Below, piece after piece: positions 1-7,941 of a stretch of 41,440 bases of DNA. Within the stretch, counting starts at the first letter, position 1, and every line of letters starts with the position of its first letter. Source of the DNA: Xanthomonas euvesicatoria pv. euvesicatoria (lineage in GTDB: Bacteria > Pseudomonadota > Gammaproteobacteria > Xanthomonadales > Xanthomonadaceae). The DNA is taken from assembly GCF_020880415.1 (NCBI RefSeq), contig NZ_JAJIUJ010000029.1, forward strand, positions 1 to 41,440. The letters are read 5' to 3'. The translations under genes and the position numbers were made by a program. The notes beneath the pieces are model-generated. The model worked only from the letters and a program-made list of their open reading frames with translations. It had not been told where the DNA came from and ran no database searches.

Positions 1-391
1 CAGCGCAAAGCAAGCGGAGCGCGCAGCGTCGGCGTAGCCGGCGCGAAGAGCAAAGGTGCCCAGGCCCGAAGGGGAGAGACCCGCAGGGGCTCAATGCGTA
101 GCACCAGCCGAAGGCGCAGCGCAGCTGCGGGGACCGGGCCGAAGGCCGCTCCAAAGTCACGCTGCTGGCGCTCCTACGACACACAACGCCACCCACTGCC
201 GCAATGGGGCATCAGGCGAGCTCATCGAGAAACGTTGCCAACGATGGCTGCCGCTTCAGCAGCCGGTAATTAGAACTGTGAGGCAATAGTGTAAGAGTCA
301 AAAAGCTGGCGCAATTTCAGCTATCGGCGAGCTAAGCATTCATGTTCAAATACGGCTCTCTCGCCTAATACTCCGGTCAAAGACCGCATCG
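1..391. other. GC-rich non-coding stretch at window start
   Basis: No convincing gene is seen on either strand in these 391 bases. The first 150 bases are purine-rich and GC-rich with short gcgaag/ccgaagg-type motifs. The part nearest the GntR gene is more AT-rich and should hold its promoter, but no clear -35/-10 pair stands out. A small inverted repeat, CGGTC-AAA-GACCG at 374-386, lies just before the GntR start codon and could be an autoregulatory operator or an RBS-masking hairpin. Confidence 0.5.
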
Positions 392-814
392 ATGTTGCGC
401 CTACAGATCAGCGAAGCAAGTCATACGCCGAAGGCCACGCAAGTGGTAAACGGAATTAAAGCGGCAGTGTTCGCCGGCCAGCTCAAAGCCGGAGACCGCC
501 TACCTTCAGTCCGCGATGCCGCTGAGCTTTGGAAGGTACCGAAGGACATCGTTGCCAGAGCCTACAAGACTTTGCTTAAAGAAAACGTCGTGCAAGATAC
601 GGATGATCGCGGACCACTGCCGCGCTACATCGTGAGCGAAACGGTACACATTCCTGCACAGGCCGAGCGTGAGCAGAAGATGGATGGACTTGTGACAGCG
701 ATGGTCGCGCAAGCCCGCAAGCTCGGTTTCAGTGTCGAGGAGATTGAGTCGGCAAGTGTGCGGGTACTCGCAAAGCTCATCGCTAGTAAGCGAAAGAAGA
801 AAGCAGCAGTGTAG
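392..814 (+). CDS. GntR-family transcriptional regulator (short, YtrA-like)
   Basis: This predicts a 140-residue DNA-binding regulator. Residues about 10-75 show the GntR winged helix-turn-helix pattern: a helix leading to GQLKAGDRLPSVRDAAELWKV, then an AYKTLLKENVV recognition and wing segment. The short C-terminal part, with no large effector-binding domain, resembles the YtrA subfamily. The ATG is preceded by only a weak purine stretch and sits right after the inverted repeat at 374-386. The gene stands alone and ends at a strong bidirectional terminator. GntR operators are typically palindromes starting GT and ending AC. The GTCGCA-N4-TGCGAC sites at 16,728 and 39,342 fit that shape, so this protein is one candidate for binding them; that link is inference only. 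Confidence 0.85.
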   Translation: MLRLQISEASHTPKATQVVNGIKAAVFAGQLKAGDRLPSVRDAAELWKVPKDIVARAYKTLLKENVVQDTDDRGPLPRYIVSETVHIPAQAEREQKMDGLVTAMVAQARKLGFSVEEIESASVRVLAKLIASKRKKKAAV

Positions 815-820
815 GCAATG

Positions 821-861
821 AAAAAGGGCCGGCGTCGTGTAAGCGACGCCGGCCCTTTTTT
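821..861. terminator. Bidirectional rho-independent terminator
   Basis: A perfect 17-bp stem (821-837 with 844-860) has a 6-nt loop, a run of A on the left and T on the right, so it can stop transcription from both sides. It separates the plus-strand GntR gene from the convergent minus-strand gene that ends at 900. Confidence 0.95.
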
Positions 862-899
862 GTGCGTGCGTGGCTGATCGCCATAACAACGCGGACACT

Positions 900-1259
900 T
901 CAGCGATTGCCTGCGAGGACTTCAGCCTCCTCTGGCAAGACGACCAGCGTCAGAGACCGTGCCGGTTCGGAAACGACATGCACGTTAAAGCGCGCATGAG
1001 GATCAAGCGCGAACACGCCTACGATGCGCGAACCTGCGCGAAGGCCCTCTAGGCGCTGCTCCCGCTCCTCAAAGTCGACCGCCGGCCAACAACCGGTGAC
1101 ATGCGCGCGCACAACGTGCGCCGGATTGATGTTGTGCCGGCACAGCAGTTCTAGTGCCGGCGGGCTGATGACGACAACGCCTGGTGAAGCCGCCGGGTGC
1201 AGCAGCGGCGAGTTGCCCGATGCGAAGAAGTCGCGGGCATTGCACGGATAACGTTGCAT
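900..1259 (-). CDS. Conserved plasmid/ICE-type hypothetical protein
   Basis: This 119-residue protein has no assigned function. Its core (ALELLCRHNINP, HVTGCW, a charged helix, then LTLVVLPEE near the C-terminus) matches from memory a small family common on plasmids and integrative elements. In that family an ALxLLxxHxxxP segment precedes a GDW-type motif and ends in a TxLLPEE motif. The gene is separated from the DUF1173 gene upstream by 152 bases containing a large inverted repeat only 18 bases before the start codon. No good Shine-Dalgarno sequence precedes the ATG, so the exact start is uncertain. It ends just before the bidirectional terminator. Confidence 0.7.
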   Translation of the reverse strand: MQRYPCNARDFFASGNSPLLHPAASPGVVVISPPALELLCRHNINPAHVVRAHVTGCWPAVDFEEREQRLEGLRAGSRIVGVFALDPHARFNVHVVSEPARSLTLVVLPEEAEVLAGNR

Positions 1260-1277
1260 CGCAGGGCCCCAGAAAGG

Positions 1278-1328
1278 GGATCGGCCCGCGCCAGGCCCGG
1301 GGGGGTTGAACTTGGCGAGGGCCGATCC
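1278..1328. repeat. Large inverted repeat in a 5' region
   Basis: The arms 1278-1293 and 1313-1328 pair over 16 bp with one mismatch and enclose a 19-nt loop with a 7-nt G run. It lies between the end of the DUF1173 gene (1412) and the start codon of the 119-residue gene (1259). There is no T-run, so it is not a standard terminator. It may be an operator, an attenuator or a translational control hairpin. Confidence 0.6.
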
Positions 1329-1411
1329 GTGAACAGAGAGAGCTGAGAGTCTGGTAGCGATCGATGGTGGAGCAGATCAGCAAACAACAGGCTGAACTAA
1401 TCCGGATCGCA

Positions 1412-2641
1412 TCAACTCGGCTCTGCAGGCGCGAACACCTGAGTTTGATAGCCTTCAATCGCCGGCAGTGCCGGCATTGTGTCCTCGCTCCGCCAGAACC
1501 AGGCCGACAACTTGCTCGACTCGACTACAGACGCGAGCGCAGCTGTATAGGCCTCTTCCGCTTCACCAGGCACAAGATAGAGCGCAACAGGATCCGGGGT
1601 AGTGTCATTCAAGACGACCGATGCGAGAGGCTTCTTGTTTGAGAGGTTGAACCGCAACCCCTTGATGAAACGACGCTTGTCTGCAACCAGTGAGCGGAGC
1701 AGGTCAAGCTCTTGCAAGTTTTCGTACGGGATCCAGTTCTCTGACACCAGCATCATGGCAGCTTCCTCGACGTTTGCCACCCCCGCTTCGGAGACGCTGA
1801 AGGTGCCAACGAACATCAAGTGCGACTTCTCGTCCGCATTTGCGATCTCGATCTCATTTGCGAAGGCCTCCTCCAACTTCTTCGCGAACTTGGCGTCCAG
1901 AAAGAAGTCTGTCTGCGGCAGATGTTTGAAGGTGATCCTTCGGCCGTATGTTGCGTCCTTTATCTCTTTGACTTCAGCAACGGCAATCATCAATTTGCGC
2001 TTGCCATTTTTCACGCCTGCAATCGATCGGAAAAGCTGTTTGGTCCGTTGATTGATCTCGTCCTTCGCCTCTAGCGAAAAGGGCTCAGGGATGTAAAGCA
2101 TGTCGCGAAGTTGCGCGTTCTTCGCAACTTTGTCCTCGGTGGCCAGCAGCAGATGCTTGCGCACCACACTGTAGTTTCTCTTTCCATCCATCGCTGGGGT
2201 CCAGCGATTGAAGCCGGCTTGATCCCACAGGTAGTGCAGCGCGCTGCGCAGCGTGAGCTTGGTGCCATCCGACTTGACGGTGGTCGTTTCACCATCAGAC
2301 GGCACCGGTGCGTTGCGCGCGGCGCCCTTGCTCATGCTGAACGCTAACCGCAGGGTCGTCGTACTGGTTTCCGGGTCTTCGGTGATTGCAGTTCCAAGCA
2401 CCTCGCCTAGTCCGGTGAGCTCGGCTGGCGGCTCATAGGAGTCGCATGAGGGCGAATGCTTTGCGCCACTGCCCGGCATGCGCTTGACCACGTACAGATC
2501 GTCGTGCTTGGCGATGTACATCGGAATAGGAGGTGTGCGGCAGCCACAGGCTGGCCGCTTACCTGCGGTGTGAGCTCGCGCCAGCATGCCGTTGGCATCA
2601 CGGCTGCGGACATCGATGGCGGTACCTTCAATCATGATCAT
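1412..2641 (-). CDS. DUF1173-family protein
   Basis: This predicts a 409-residue protein that I match from memory to the DUF1173 family of plasmid and island proteins of unknown function. The N-terminus has a metal-site-like pattern: C32-x-C34, then MYIA, a KRMPGSG stretch, H62-x3-C66 and a following SYE. The middle is charged, and the C-terminal third carries an L-x-PGE motif (LYLVPGEAEEAY). I chose the ATG at 2641 over an upstream in-frame codon because GGAGA lies about 8 bases before it. It is the last gene of the pilus cluster, 26 bases after the adhesin gene, so it is probably co-transcribed. No pilus role is shown by the sequence. Confidence 0.75.
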   Translation of the reverse strand: MIMIEGTAIDVRSRDANGMLARAHTAGKRPACGCRTPPIPMYIAKHDDLYVVKRMPGSGAKHSPSCDSYEPPAELTGLGEVLGTAITEDPETSTTTLRLAFSMSKGAARNAPVPSDGETTTVKSDGTKLTLRSALHYLWDQAGFNRWTPAMDGKRNYSVVRKHLLLATEDKVAKNAQLRDMLYIPEPFSLEAKDEINQRTKQLFRSIAGVKNGKRKLMIAVAEVKEIKDATYGRRITFKHLPQTDFFLDAKFAKKLEEAFANEIEIANADEKSHLMFVGTFSVSEAGVANVEEAAMMLVSENWIPYENLQELDLLRSLVADKRRFIKGLRFNLSNKKPLASVVLNDTTPDPVALYLVPGEAEEAYTAALASVVESSKLSAWFWRSEDTMPALPAIEGYQTQVFAPAEPS

Positions 2642-2667
2642 CTTAGTTCTCCAATCGATGTGCAGCG

Positions 2668-3864
2668 TTAGAACCTGTTGCACCCGTAGGTAGCAATTGC
2701 GTTAGCACCAGGCACAGCTGCAAAAGCTGCTTGGCCGGATGCACCTGTTGTCTCGGAAATGAGCCCTGAGGTTTCGATTGCCACGTCCCAGGTCTGGTAC
2801 TGCGCCGGCCCAACGTTTGTGCCTGCATCACAGCGGCGCTCAGTACGATAAGTGAGAAGCGTCCACGTGTTGCCGTTGCACACGTAGCTCGATTGATCCT
2901 GACACTGTTGATTTACCGATCTGATGTTTGACTGCACAACAGCCAACCTGCCTGCGTCGTTGCTTGTGCAGGTCCGTGCAGGCGCAACAGTACTGCCGGC
3001 CCCTGCAGTTGTACGGAAGGCGCTGCTTGTGACGGCGCACACCGCAGGCGGCTGCGGCGGCGCGGGTGGGGGCGGCGCAGTGCAGGTGTTCTGATCATTA
3101 CGCGTCGCGCCAGTCGCCGACCAAGCCCCACCGCCGGAGCGGCGCTGCTCTGCCTCCCAGTTGTGGTAGCCGCTGTATCCGGACGGACAGCCACCGGAGA
3201 CGCCTACCCACTGCGTTTCCACGATTGCGGTACACGTGTTCGATGCGTTCCGGGTGGCGCCCGTATAACTCCACGGTCCACCGCCGGAGCGGCGCTGCTC
3301 AGCCTGCCACGTGTTGGTCCCGGAGTAGTACGCCTGGCAGCCTTGCGATTGGTTTACCCACTGAGTCTCAACGGTGGCTACGCACGCATTGGTGTAGTTG
3401 CGCGTGGTACCAGTAGGACGCCATGCACTGACAACCGTTTGCACTTCCTCAGCTTCCCAGGTGATCGTGCCGGTATAGAAGGCAGGGCAGGCTTGCGTCT
3501 GGGGCACCCAGCGAGATGTTGAGCCGGTGCGAATTATCGTAGGTGGCTGTGTAGCTGCAGAAGCGTTGACGCTCGCTGCGGCACCGGAAGGGTTTAACTG
3601 GCTAGTGGCGGCAGTGAGGCCAGATAAGGGCGAGCGGATTGTGAGGTTTCCGGTGCCCTGGGCTCCCCAGGAGGTGGTAGTGCTCTTGCTCCCACTCACG
3701 ATGATGATCGGAGCCTGCGTGCGAACGCGTCCACCAGTGAGATCCGCATCATTGCTGATGGTGATCGCACCGTCCTGGGTTGACTGATTGACCACGGACT
3801 GGGCCTGGGCGCCTGCACTGGCAGTGGCAGTGGCCAGTGCGATCGTTAGAAGACTAAATCTCAT
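2668..3864 (-). CDS. Secreted repeat protein, putative thin-pilus tip adhesin
   Basis: This 398-residue protein has a signal peptide (MRFSLLTIALATATASAGAQA, residues 1-21), then an N-terminal region with TIxxSxxxT-type repeats to about 110. Three tandem 50-residue repeats follow at about 119-262, then a proline-rich linker (264-273) and a cysteine-containing C-terminal domain. Each repeat has a W-V start, two cysteines 35 residues apart (126/161, 176/211, 226/261), a WEAE/WQAE motif and TGATRN-x3-TC. Its start overlaps the upstream stop as ATGA. Position at the distal end of the pilus genes, where IncI plasmids carry PilV, suggests a minor tip adhesin. It lacks a prepilin leader, so it would be exported by Sec. 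The adhesin role is inference. Confidence 0.6.
   Translation of the reverse strand: MRFSLLTIALATATASAGAQAQSVVNQSTQDGAITISNDADLTGGRVRTQAPIIIVSGSKSTTTSWGAQGTGNLTIRSPLSGLTAATSQLNPSGAAASVNASAATQPPTIIRTGSTSRWVPQTQACPAFYTGTITWEAEEVQTVVSAWRPTGTTRNYTNACVATVETQWVNQSQGCQAYYSGTNTWQAEQRRSGGGPWSYTGATRNASNTCTAIVETQWVGVSGGCPSGYSGYHNWEAEQRRSGGGAWSATGATRNDQNTCTAPPPPAPPQPPAVCAVTSSAFRTTAGAGSTVAPARTCTSNDAGRLAVVQSNIRSVNQQCQDQSSYVCNGNTWTLLTYRTERRCDAGTNVGPAQYQTWDVAIETSGLISETTGASGQAAFAAVPGANAIATYGCNRF
3076..3510 (-). repeat. Three in-frame 150-bp coding repeats
   Basis: The adhesin gene contains three units of 150 bp (50 codons). The second and third share a 23-bp exact match starting at 3128 and 3278, around ccgccggagcggcgctgctc. 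The first unit is more diverged. The units are direct and in frame, so copy number could change by recombination without breaking the gene. Confidence 0.85.
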
Positions 3865-4424
3865 TGCTGTTCTCCCTTGGCTTGATTCCAGTAGTACGAC
3901 GCAAATGCGAGGTCAACGATGTTCGTCGGCGGATTGGGGTCTGGCTGGGCAGCTCCCACCTCGATGAGTGTGATATTGAGCGGCTTCCCTGCAACCCAGA
4001 CGACAGACTTGTCCTGGTCGTAGATCTCCAAGCGCGCGTCTTTAAATCGCAGGTCATGGACCACGCGGTGTGCGATGGCGGGCGAGATGACAACCACATC
4101 TGCGAATTGCAGTTTCACTTCGGTGAAGCGATCGCCACTTGGCAGCGAAGCGAACAGGCCTCCGTCCTGGTAGCGCAAGACATTGCCGAACCGGGTATCA
4201 AACTGGAGTCCCTGCGCCGATGCATGGGTCAGAGAGCGCGAATACCAGTAGCCTGCGTTCTTGAGAGCCAAGACACGTCGTTGCGCGCCACTGATTCCTG
4301 TCGCTTGGAAAAAGCCGTTGTCAGGCAGCGCAAGGAACGTCCCCAGCACTAAGGTCGCCGACAACGCCACGGCCCCGCACCAGAAGATACGGGGATGATC
4401 GAAACGAAGATCCGCCAGGCTCAT
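3861..4424 (-). CDS. Membrane-anchored pilus-cluster protein of unknown function
   Basis: The 187-residue product has one N-terminal transmembrane segment (about residues 16-36) and a periplasmic domain. Two ATG codons are possible. I chose 4424 because it forms an ATGA overlap with the preceding stop and has an AGG at suitable spacing; 4430 would add two residues. The C-terminal stretch (GKPLNITLIEVGAA, then PPTNIVDLAFASYYW and AKG) faintly resembles the last strand and helix of staphylococcal-nuclease-like OB folds, but nuclease active-site residues are not evident. It sits between two pilus genes with coupled translation at both ends, so a structural or assembly role in the pilus is likely. 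Confidence 0.7.
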   Translation of the reverse strand: MSLADLRFDHPRIFWCGAVALSATLVLGTFLALPDNGFFQATGISGAQRRVLALKNAGYWYSRSLTHASAQGLQFDTRFGNVLRYQDGGLFASLPSGDRFTEVKLQFADVVVISPAIAHRVVHDLRFKDARLEIYDQDKSVVWVAGKPLNITLIEVGAAQPDPNPPTNIVDLAFASYYWNQAKGEQQ

Positions 4425-4936
4425 TGCCATCCTGGCGCACCGGGTTCGAGCACCAGGGTTTCAGTTCCAACTGCGATGACGATGCGTTGCTCAGCGACTG
4501 AGACAAGCCTCGGCATCACGCGGCCGCCATCTTCGCGCTGAATGCCGAGTGCATCCATTTCGCGGCCAATTGGGTAATAGCGACCATTGATGAAGGCGCC
4601 GCCGTTGGCGGTGCCATCAACCTTCAGATTCGGTCGCAAGGACTCCGCGTAGTTGGGCGCAACTTCGTCGCCCTCGGTTGAGGCAGTTTGAGATCCGAAG
4701 GCACCGTTTAGGTCAACGTCTTCTTGACTTGCAACGAGTGCGGATGCTGGCGTGCCAACCCACACCGGGTAGAGGGTAGTGGTGGCGGCGACTGCGCCGG
4801 TGCCTGTGACGGTATTGAGTTGCTGGATCGGAAGCGCAGAAAAGTTGGCGTTGACACGTTCGGTAACGCTCCAGAGCAGCGTCAATCCGCCTGCGCCTAT
4901 CAGGAACTGCACCAACGAAGATTGAAGGATCTTCAT
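4421..4936 (-). CDS. Membrane-anchored pilus assembly protein, PilP/GspC-like
   Basis: This 171-residue protein has an N-terminal transmembrane helix (about residues 6-25), an Ala/Thr-rich linker, and a compact C-terminal domain. That domain carries the pattern FINGRYYPIG, GGRVMPRLVSV and IVIAVGTETLVLE. This resembles the small beta domain of GspC/PilP-type proteins, which contact the secretin from the inner membrane. The start at 4936 makes an ATGA overlap with the upstream gene. Assignment to PilP is tentative and rests on topology, this domain pattern and location among pilO, pilR and the secretin gene. Confidence 0.65.
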   Translation of the reverse strand: MKILQSSLVQFLIGAGGLTLLWSVTERVNANFSALPIQQLNTVTGTGAVAATTTLYPVWVGTPASALVASQEDVDLNGAFGSQTASTEGDEVAPNYAESLRPNLKVDGTANGGAFINGRYYPIGREMDALGIQREDGGRVMPRLVSVAEQRIVIAVGTETLVLEPGAPGWQ

Positions 4937-5466
4937 GCGGCGGTCTCCCTGAGTAGCAGGCAAAAGTTCTGCAGCTCTGCAGTAGGCGCACCGTCACCGC
5001 CCTTCACCTTGATGCCGCCAATTGCCACCTCCGCCCGTTCGGAGAGGGCGCGCACGCCATCCAACAGCTGCTCATGTGTGGATGCAGTGACCGTGAGCCC
5101 CGAATCAGCATTGATCGCGTCAGAGGCAATGCAGACACGAACCAAGCCCAGTGCAGAGTTGTTGTACTGCACTGGCTCGTGGCGGGTGACGCCGAGCTTG
5201 TCCGGGTTCGAGGCCAGGCCGTAGCTCGACAGCCGCAGGCTGTTGTACACGTCAAGCAGGTCTGCATATTCAGCAGCCGCCGGATAGCGCTTGGTCCATG
5301 CGCCGTTGAACGCTGCGAGTGCCTTGTACGACTGTTTCCAGCGCTGTACGACCTCTGTGGCGCTCTCTTGCAGCCGCGCCTTGTCGCGGAGTGTGGTGAA
5401 GCCCTTGGCTCCCATGGTGCCCAGCACGGCTGCAACACCCAGGCCTAGGAGCAGTGTCCTGTTCAT
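4933..5466 (-). CDS. Small membrane-anchored pilus-cluster protein
   Basis: The 177-residue protein starts with a hydrophobic anchor (about residues 4-21). A helical region (ARLQESATEVVQRWKQSYKALAAF) follows, then a mixed region that ends in LQNFCLLLRETAA. It overlaps both neighbours by 4 bases, which implies strict translational coupling with pilO upstream and the PilP-like gene downstream. I do not recognise a domain. Size and topology would suit an inner-membrane alignment subunit, comparable in position to PilM/PilO-type partners, but this is inferred from context only. Confidence 0.7.
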   Translation of the reverse strand: MNRTLLLGLGVAAVLGTMGAKGFTTLRDKARLQESATEVVQRWKQSYKALAAFNGAWTKRYPAAAEYADLLDVYNSLRLSSYGLASNPDKLGVTRHEPVQYNNSALGLVRVCIASDAINADSGLTVTASTHEQLLDGVRALSERAEVAIGGIKVKGGDGAPTAELQNFCLLLRETAA

Positions 5467-6872
5467 TGTGCAAATCCTTCGATGCTCATCGTCCGTGTGG
5501 ATGCGGCCTCGTCGTCGCTGAGGCCACCAGGTATGACCCGGAGCGTGAGCCCGGTTCTGTCGCTAGCGATCTTCATCAGTGATTTCGCCTGCTCCATGGC
5601 GGTGGTTCCCTGCATGGGAACGACCAACTTCATCGAGACATCCGGTGAGGGGCCATTGTCTGGCTGAATCGCAGGGTCGACAGGCAGCCCAGTGGCAGCT
5701 GCTGCAGCCTCCGCTGCGTCGCGCCCTTTGAACACTAGCTCGGAGATACGCACTCCGGGGATAGAGGCAAGACCGGCAACGATGCGCCGGCTTCGCCGCG
5801 CCAGCTCTACCTGGGGCCTGGGCGATTCCATGAACATGCGGCGCTGCTGCATCACTTCCAGCTGGGTGTTATTTATGCCGCCAGCTCGGGTGAGCTCTGG
5901 ATCTGCGGCCTCCTCGGAGTATCGCTTGGCTGCAGAGGCATACATTTGCCAACCGGTGCCGACCAAACCGACGTACGCGAGTGCACCCAGTGCAGACAAC
6001 ACAATGAGCGGCCGCGCTGTCTTGCGGGTTGTTGCAGTTGCCGATAGCGGTACAAAGCTCAGGCTACGAATGGGCTTATCGGCCAAGTAGCCGATATCGA
6101 CCCGCCCCCAGTCAGGCAGCGGTGCAGCCGCGAACAATCGCAGGTGTGGGTAACGGCCGCGCAGCTCGTCAAGCAGGGTGTCCAAGGTCACGCGGAAATG
6201 CGGATCACCTTCGGTCGGTAGCTCACGCTCGTCCATCTCGACCAAGACCCTGTCTTGGAAGACGTACACCTCAAGATAGGTTGCATCAAGATCTTGGCCA
6301 CCACCGAGCAGCACGGTGCTGCCGACGCCATTCTTGAAGCCCCATTTGAGGTAGCCATCGAGGGCGATTGCGTATCGTGTGCGCGGGCGTTGCGGCAACC
6401 GCTCATCCACAAAGACGCGAAGTGACCCTGCAGGCCTGCCAAGAAGCTGGCGAAGCGCCGGCACGGTGGCGCGTTGTGGCTGAGCGATGAAATTCGCAGG
6501 CGTTTCTTTGCGCGAGTCCATCGTCGCGAAAACGCTGTGTCCAGTCAGCAGCAGTTTGCGATGAGTCGTGTTGACAAGACTTGCCGGGCTGGTGAGAACC
6601 TGGAAGTCATGCTTGGCTGGCTTGCTGGTCCGCTCACGCGGGGCCTTGGGCGCACGCGGGGCCTTGGGCGCCTTCGGTGCCTTGCCGGCCTTATTGGTAC
6701 GCGCGGTAAGGATAGGCGGCGCTCCGAGCTCCGCGCTCTCTGCGGGATCGGCGGCAGGTTCAGCATCGAGCTTGGGAGCAACCTTTTTGATTGGCTGCAT
6801 TGAGTGAAGGCCCGACTTTTCGCGCCCAGGAATAAGCTTCGTTAGCTTGCCGATTAGAGTGTTCTTATCCAT
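5463..6872 (-). CDS. pilO: Type IVB pilus protein PilO2-like
   Basis: This 469-residue bitopic inner-membrane protein is of the PilO type found in IncI thin-pilus systems. A long cytoplasmic part comes first, including a Lys/Ala/Pro repeat (KAPKAPRAPK, residues about 63-79) and a folded domain at about 85-270. One transmembrane helix lies at about 287-308, followed by a periplasmic coiled-coil and C-terminal domain ending in GLTLRVIPGG and a short tail. PilO proteins link the cytoplasmic ATPase platform to the secretin. It overlaps the next gene by 4 bases and starts 3 bases after pilR ends. The KAP-rich stretch is low complexity and may be a flexible tether. Confidence 0.8.
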   Translation of the reverse strand: MDKNTLIGKLTKLIPGREKSGLHSMQPIKKVAPKLDAEPAADPAESAELGAPPILTARTNKAGKAPKAPKAPRAPKAPRERTSKPAKHDFQVLTSPASLVNTTHRKLLLTGHSVFATMDSRKETPANFIAQPQRATVPALRQLLGRPAGSLRVFVDERLPQRPRTRYAIALDGYLKWGFKNGVGSTVLLGGGQDLDATYLEVYVFQDRVLVEMDERELPTEGDPHFRVTLDTLLDELRGRYPHLRLFAAAPLPDWGRVDIGYLADKPIRSLSFVPLSATATTRKTARPLIVLSALGALAYVGLVGTGWQMYASAAKRYSEEAADPELTRAGGINNTQLEVMQQRRMFMESPRPQVELARRSRRIVAGLASIPGVRISELVFKGRDAAEAAAAATGLPVDPAIQPDNGPSPDVSMKLVVPMQGTTAMEQAKSLMKIASDRTGLTLRVIPGGLSDDEAASTRTMSIEGFAQ

Positions 6873-6875
6873 TAA

Positions 6876-7934
6876 TCACCGGATGTTCGCCATGCTCTTC
6901 AGCATCGGCAGGTAAACCACAAGCATTGCTGACCCGATCAGGATGGCGGCGAACGCCATCGCGGCGATGTTGCTAATTTCCAGTGCTCGCTCCATCTCCT
7001 CCTGTCCCAAAGCAATCAGCTCAGGCGCAACGCGATTGAGCTCTTCGTCCAGATTGCCCGTGCGTTCGCCCACCGCGAACGCATTGCCTACATAGAATGG
7101 CCACGCACGTCGTGGATCATTCTCTGACTGCTTATCCGGATCGGACGCGATATCGAGCGGCACGTGCTTGACCGCAAGATCATGCTGCAGAGCGAGTACT
7201 CCGGCGCGCAACGGCTCGGGAAGCACTGCGACAGTGGTTCCCAGGCTGTCTCGTGTCGACAACCCTGCTGCAACAGCCATAGCCATGTAACGGGCCCAGA
7301 GCCCAAAGGACATGTGGCGCAGCGCTGAGCCAAAGAGCGGGGCATCTAGCAGAAGCCGGATCGCTTCAGCGCGGGTCGTCGGGGAACGCACCCAGCCTAC
7401 AAAAGCGATGCTGAGGACGATCAGTCCTGCAGCAGAAACGAACCAATGATCTACCAGGAGTGTTCTGGCTTGCAGGCCCAGCCCTGCGAGCCCGTCAGGC
7501 TCGCCCACGCGCCCGCTTGCGCGGATGATGCTCTGAGCAATGATGGGTACGATCGTCAGCATGAAGGCTACGAACACAAGGATCGAGCCGACGCTGATCG
7601 CCAACGGGTATTTCATCCGGCCGGCTGACTTCAACAGGGCGCGCTGAAGCTTCACAGATTGCGTCAACTGCTCCAGCACTGCGGTCAGCACGCCAGTGGC
7701 TTCTCCCGCCTCGACAGCAGACACTGCGGCCTCCGGCCATACGCCCGCCACCACGGTGGAAAGCGGACGGCCCAAACGCATTTGGGCCGCCGCATCCGCC
7801 CAGAACTGAGCATGCTTCGGTTGCAAGCGGACTAAACGTGATGCAGCGTCGGCAAGAGGGACGCCGGCCGCAAGTTGCGATCGCAGCGCGGAAGTTGATT
7901 CCTGCAGGTCGCGTAGATTCATCTGCGTAGACAT
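6876..7934 (-). CDS. pilR: Type IV pilus inner-membrane platform protein (GspF family)
   Basis: This is a 352-residue GspF/PilR-type protein that forms the pilus assembly platform with the ATPase. Two related T2SSF-type halves are visible, each with an amphipathic domain containing a GERTG/GEATG-like motif: VEAGEATGVL near residue 75 and VGERTGNLDEEL near 290. Hydrophobic segments follow each half (about 115-140 and 165-185, and at the C-terminus IAAMAFAAILIGSAMLVVYLP). I chose the ATG at 7934, 7 bases after the pilQ stop. Earlier in-frame GTG/ATG codons at 7976/7973 overlap pilQ and are possible. The pilQ-pilR order is the same as in IncI pil operons. Confidence 0.9.
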   Translation of the reverse strand: MSTQMNLRDLQESTSALRSQLAAGVPLADAASRLVRLQPKHAQFWADAAAQMRLGRPLSTVVAGVWPEAAVSAVEAGEATGVLTAVLEQLTQSVKLQRALLKSAGRMKYPLAISVGSILVFVAFMLTIVPIIAQSIIRASGRVGEPDGLAGLGLQARTLLVDHWFVSAAGLIVLSIAFVGWVRSPTTRAEAIRLLLDAPLFGSALRHMSFGLWARYMAMAVAAGLSTRDSLGTTVAVLPEPLRAGVLALQHDLAVKHVPLDIASDPDKQSENDPRRAWPFYVGNAFAVGERTGNLDEELNRVAPELIALGQEEMERALEISNIAAMAFAAILIGSAMLVVYLPMLKSMANIR

Positions 7935-7941
7935 TTCGGGC

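Noticed and set aside
3076..3510. Shufflon-like segment in the adhesin gene
   Set aside because: The repeats are direct and in frame, with no inverted recombination sites and no Rci-type recombinase in the window.
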